Assembly (NCBI GenBank): GCA_010032125.1
Contig: RHAU01000015.1
Span: forward strand, 1 to 9,050
Length of the DNA stretch: 9,050 nt
Direction of reading: 5' to 3'
Origin: Actinomycetota bacterium
GTDB lineage: Bacteria; Actinomycetota; Actinomycetes; Nanopelagicales; Nanopelagicaceae
Positions 6,945 to 9,050 of the stretch are shown here, in pieces (the stretch's first letter is position 1; each line of letters begins with the position of its first letter). Under the pieces are notes generated by a model. That model was not told the origin of the DNA. It saw nothing but the letters and a program-made list of their open reading frames with translations, and did no database searches. A program made the translations under genes and the position numbers.

Positions 6945-7837
6945 TAGTTCTCGTCCTGTCGTTCGCGAGCCTTGAGATAAACCACTAACATCAGGATGAC
7001 GCTGATAGTCATCACTATGCCCATAGCGGCTGCATAGCCAAAATTTCCATATTTGAATGATTCGTTATAAACGAACAATGCGGGTAGATATGTCTTTCCT
7101 CCAGGTCCTCCCGCAGTAAGCACGAACACTAATCCAAATGAATTAAAATTCCAGATGATATTTAGTGCGACAAGTGCAGTAGTAATGGACCGAACTGCGG
7201 GCAAAGTTACATATCTAAACCTATTCCATGCATTCGCACCGTCAATTTTCGCTGACTCAATTATTTCGCTATTTATTCCTTGAAGGGCTGCCAAAATAGA
7301 AACGGTTATGACAGGCATTCCTACCCATGCACCAATGACAACGACGGTTGGAAAAGCTGTTTCGAAATCTCCTAAAAGATACTTATCAGCAAAAGGAAAA
7401 TTAAAAAGTCTCAAAATTGAATCTACGGGACCAATCGCGGGATTGAGAAGTATTTGCCACATGATTGCCACGATGACTGGCGGCATAGCCCATGGGATAA
7501 GAGAAAGAACTCTCATTAATCCAAGGAAACGTAGTTTTTGATTAAGAAGGAGTGCTAATCCGAAACCAAGAAACAGCGCAAGCGTTGTAACTGAAACGGC
7601 CCAAACTATTCCTATTCTGAAAGACTGCCAGAAGAAAGTGTCACCGATCAGACGTCGAAAATTCTCTATTCCGATGAATTTAGGCTTGAAGTCATATCCG
7701 GCCTGTAAATCCGTGAAACCAGTCCAAATAGCTTGTACGAGAGGCACGATGCTTAAGAAAAATAGAGGAATAAATGCTGGAATAGTTAATAACCAAGCAT
7801 CCTGGTTATATAACTTCGCGCGGCTAGGTGATTTCAC
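6944..7837 (-). CDS. Sugar ABC transporter permease, MalF type (CUT1 family)
   Basis: A 297-residue inner-membrane permease with hydrophobic segments near 15-38, 74-98, 106-131, 163-186, 217-241 and 269-288. The EAA loop is EIIESAKIDGANAW (191-204), with Gly200 invariant, followed by RFRYVTLP. The segment WNFNSFGLVFVLTAGGP (229-245) and the LPALFVYNESF stretch are typical of MalF/UgpA-type sugar permeases. It pairs with the MalG-type subunit. The start is GTG at 7837, sharing GTGA with the stop of the repressor gene; AGGA lies about 10 nt upstream. The direct coupling to the repressor means regulator and transporter are made from one transcript. CUT1 systems carry sugars, oligosaccharides, glycosides or glycerol phosphates, so the family alone does not fix the substrate. 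Confidence 0.95.
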   Translation of the reverse strand: MKSPSRAKLYNQDAWLLTIPAFIPLFFLSIVPLVQAIWTGFTDLQAGYDFKPKFIGIENFRRLIGDTFFWQSFRIGIVWAVSVTTLALFLGFGLALLLNQKLRFLGLMRVLSLIPWAMPPVIVAIMWQILLNPAIGPVDSILRLFNFPFADKYLLGDFETAFPTVVVIGAWVGMPVITVSILAALQGINSEIIESAKIDGANAWNRFRYVTLPAVRSITTALVALNIIWNFNSFGLVFVLTAGGPGGKTYLPALFVYNESFKYGNFGYAAAMGIVMTISVILMLVVYLKARERQDEN

Positions 7838-8856
7838 TTTCTTGTTCCTGCCCTCATATTGGTTGACTCGCGTATCACCAGTTCTGGCTTTACCTCAATT
7901 TTGCGTGGTGCGCTCAATGGATTCTTAATTCGCTCTAGGAGTAGTTCTGCCGCAAGTTGACCACGTCTTTCGGCACGTAAGTCGACGCTGGTCAGGCTTG
8001 GATTTAACAAAGTACAGAGTTCGGTGTTGTCCATTCCTATGACCGAAATATCTTCCCCAACTCTTACGGATCGACTTTGTAAATTTCTAATCACTCCTGC
8101 AGCAAGAAGGTCATTTGTACATAGGACCGCATCGTAACGATGAAGCGTCTTATCTTTTTCTAGTAATTCCGTTGCTGCTTGGCTAGTAAAATCTCGAGCA
8201 AAATAAATACTTGAATCATCATATTTCAACTTGACCTTATTCATGGCGTCGACAAAACCTTGATGTCTACGCCGACCAGGGTTGGTACTTAACGGACCAT
8301 TAACTAATGCAATCTTCTTGCATCCAATTTCTCTCAAGTGTGCAACTGCTAACTCAATACCTTTAGCGGAATCAATATAAACATTGTCCACAAGTACATC
8401 TTTGGGAAGAGTGCCAATCAGAACAGTCGGCACTGTCAAAGAATTAATTGCTTTAGCTATCTCTGGAGTTGAGGTGATTGGTGAAATGATTAGCCCATCT
8501 GCATAACCGCGACCAAGTGACTGTAGGTGGTTGTGAATTTCATCTGCAGTTCCAAGTGAAGATGAAAGAATCAGTCGATACTTTGTATCGCGTAAAACTG
8601 AATTGATGCCTTGAGTGATCGTGAGATAAGCGGGATTGCCGATGTCAGCAAAGGAGAGACAAATTTGTTCAGACTCTCTGACCTTAAGCGCCCTGGCAGC
8701 CGAGTTTGGCTGGAATCCAAGTTCGGCGATTGCGGCGCGAACTTTCTCCTCAGTTGCCGGCCTGGCTAGGGTGCCGTTGATGACTCGAGAGACTGACGCG
8801 ACGGAGACGCCTGCGTGCTTGGCCACCATCGCAATCGTTGCCTTCTGAGCCACCAC
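7834..8856 (-). CDS. LacI family transcriptional repressor
   Basis: A 340-residue LacI/GalR regulator of standard length. Residues 7-28 (TIAMVAKHAGVSVASVSRVING) form the helix-turn-helix, and GFQPNSAARAL (47-57) is the hinge helix that enters the minor groove at a central CG. From about 64 onward it is a periplasmic-binding-protein-like effector domain, with DGLIISP (120-126), HLREIGCKKIALV (173-185), CTNDLLAAG (246-254) and ISVIGMDN (270-277). It should bind the 22-bp palindrome just upstream of its own gene and release it when the transported compound or a breakdown product binds. It is the first gene of the operon, giving negative autoregulation. The start is GTG 8856 or the adjacent GTG 8853; GAGGTG at 8861-8866 is 4 or 7 nt away, so 8853 has slightly better spacing. 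The effector cannot be told from the sequence. Confidence 0.96.
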   Translation of the reverse strand: MVAQKATIAMVAKHAGVSVASVSRVINGTLARPATEEKVRAAIAELGFQPNSAARALKVRESEQICLSFADIGNPAYLTITQGINSVLRDTKYRLILSSSLGTADEIHNHLQSLGRGYADGLIISPITSTPEIAKAINSLTVPTVLIGTLPKDVLVDNVYIDSAKGIELAVAHLREIGCKKIALVNGPLSTNPGRRRHQGFVDAMNKVKLKYDDSSIYFARDFTSQAATELLEKDKTLHRYDAVLCTNDLLAAGVIRNLQSRSVRVGEDISVIGMDNTELCTLLNPSLTSVDLRAERRGQLAAELLLERIKNPLSAPRKIEVKPELVIRESTNMRAGTRK

Positions 8857-8860
8857 AACC

Positions 8861-8866
8861 CACCTC
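8861..8866 (-). promoter_or_regulatory. Shine-Dalgarno site of the repressor gene
   Basis: GAGGTG on the minus strand is a six-base match to the anti-Shine-Dalgarno complement. It lies 4 nt before GTG 8856 and 7 nt before GTG 8853, so both tandem GTG codons are possible starts. It almost touches the operator. Confidence 0.6.
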
Positions 8867-8867
8867 T

Positions 8868-8889
8868 AAACTGTAATCGTTTACAGTTT
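8868..8889. promoter_or_regulatory. LacI-family operator (22-bp palindrome)
   Basis: AAACTGTAA (8868-8876) and TTACAGTTT (8881-8889) are perfect 9-bp inverted arms around TCGT, with CG exactly at the dyad centre. The core TGTAANCGNTTACA matches the general form of LacI/GalR sites. It lies a few bases downstream of the predicted transcription start and next to the ribosome binding site of the repressor gene, so binding should block transcription. I saw no second copy of this core in the window, so this single site probably controls the whole operon. Confidence 0.88.
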
Positions 8890-8899
8890 GCCTGCCCTA

Positions 8900-8927
8900 A
8901 GTATCCACCACACGTGATTCCTGTCAA
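8900..8927 (-). promoter_or_regulatory. Sigma70-type promoter for the whole operon
   Basis: On the minus strand a consensus -35 TTGACA (8922-8927) is followed after 16 nt by GATACT (8900-8905), four of six matches to the -10 consensus. Transcription should start near 8893, giving a leader of roughly 37 nt. The operator lies at about +4 to +25. A strong -35 with repression just downstream fits an inducible operon. Confidence 0.7.
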
Positions 8928-8973
8928 GGGTTAACACGAAGCAAACTTTTAGCCGCGGTAGCGGAATGGCGAA

Positions 8974-9050
8974 CTATGGAAGAAGTTTTTTAACCCAGTC
9001 CTTAGACGGATAGGAGCTTTGTGCTCCTGACCGCGTCACGCTCTCCGAAG
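8974..9050 (-). CDS. Possible C-terminal tail of an upstream gene (partial, weak)
   Basis: From the right edge, one minus-strand frame stays open for 24 codons and ends with SKDWVKKLLP before a TAG at 8974. The composition is protein-like, but the two other frames are also partly open and the stretch is too short to recognise a family. If real, it is the end of a separate gene upstream of the operon promoter. A small inverted repeat, CCGC/GCGG (8953-8964), lies after the stop but lacks a clear T-run, so I do not call a terminator. Confidence 0.25.
   Translation of the reverse strand, partial: SESVTRSGAQSSYPSKDWVKKLLP

Noticed and set aside
9012..9028. Small hairpin AGGAGC / GCTCCT as a terminator
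   Set aside because: The stem is only 6 bp and no T-run follows on either strand.
8951..9040. tRNA-Leu-like start (GCCGCGGTAGCGGAATGGC)
   Set aside because: The resemblance ends after the D-arm region: I could not find an anticodon stem, a T-loop of the GGTTCRA type or an acceptor partner at a suitable distance.

Overview
The window holds one compact, apparently co-transcribed gene block, all on the minus strand and read from right to left. By eye the base composition is moderate (mid-40s percent GC), gaps are nearly absent, several genes start with GTG, and the transporter and regulator look actinobacterial. I infer a streamlined actinobacterium, perhaps a freshwater or marine planktonic lineage; this is a guess from style, not a marker-gene assignment.

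Right end (8857-9050): a sigma70-type promoter (TTGACA / GATACT, 16-nt spacer) fires leftward. Just downstream of the expected transcription start is a 22-bp palindrome with perfect 9-bp arms and a central CG, a typical LacI-family operator. The first gene is a LacI-type repressor, so the operon is probably autoregulated. The last ~75 bases may hold the tail of an unrelated upstream gene, weakly supported.

Middle (4769-7837): two MalF/MalG-type permeases of the CUT1 sugar family and a secreted solute-binding protein. No ATPase is present, so the transporter must borrow one encoded elsewhere. The binding protein has a signal peptide but contains no cysteine, so it cannot be a lipoprotein.

Gap (4651-4768): the only real intergenic space in the block. 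It holds a long imperfect hairpin and separates the transporter genes from the enzyme genes.

Left (1-4644): three consecutive ADP-ribosylglycohydrolase (ARH/DraG) family genes, a CaiB/BaiF family CoA-transferase, and the start of a CitE/HpcH family carbon-carbon lyase that runs off the left edge. Genes overlap by 1, 4 or 14 bases, implying translational coupling. The first two hydrolase paralogues keep both metal-binding motifs. The third has lost a metal-ligand aspartate and much of the N-terminal motif and may be a pseudoenzyme.

Working model (inference): an inducer releases the repressor, the transporter brings in a small glycoside (most likely a ribosylated compound), the ARH-family enzymes cut the glycosidic bond, and the released acid is made into a CoA thioester by the CoA-transferase and cleaved by the CitE-like lyase. 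I know of no described pathway with this exact set, and the substrate cannot be read from the sequence.
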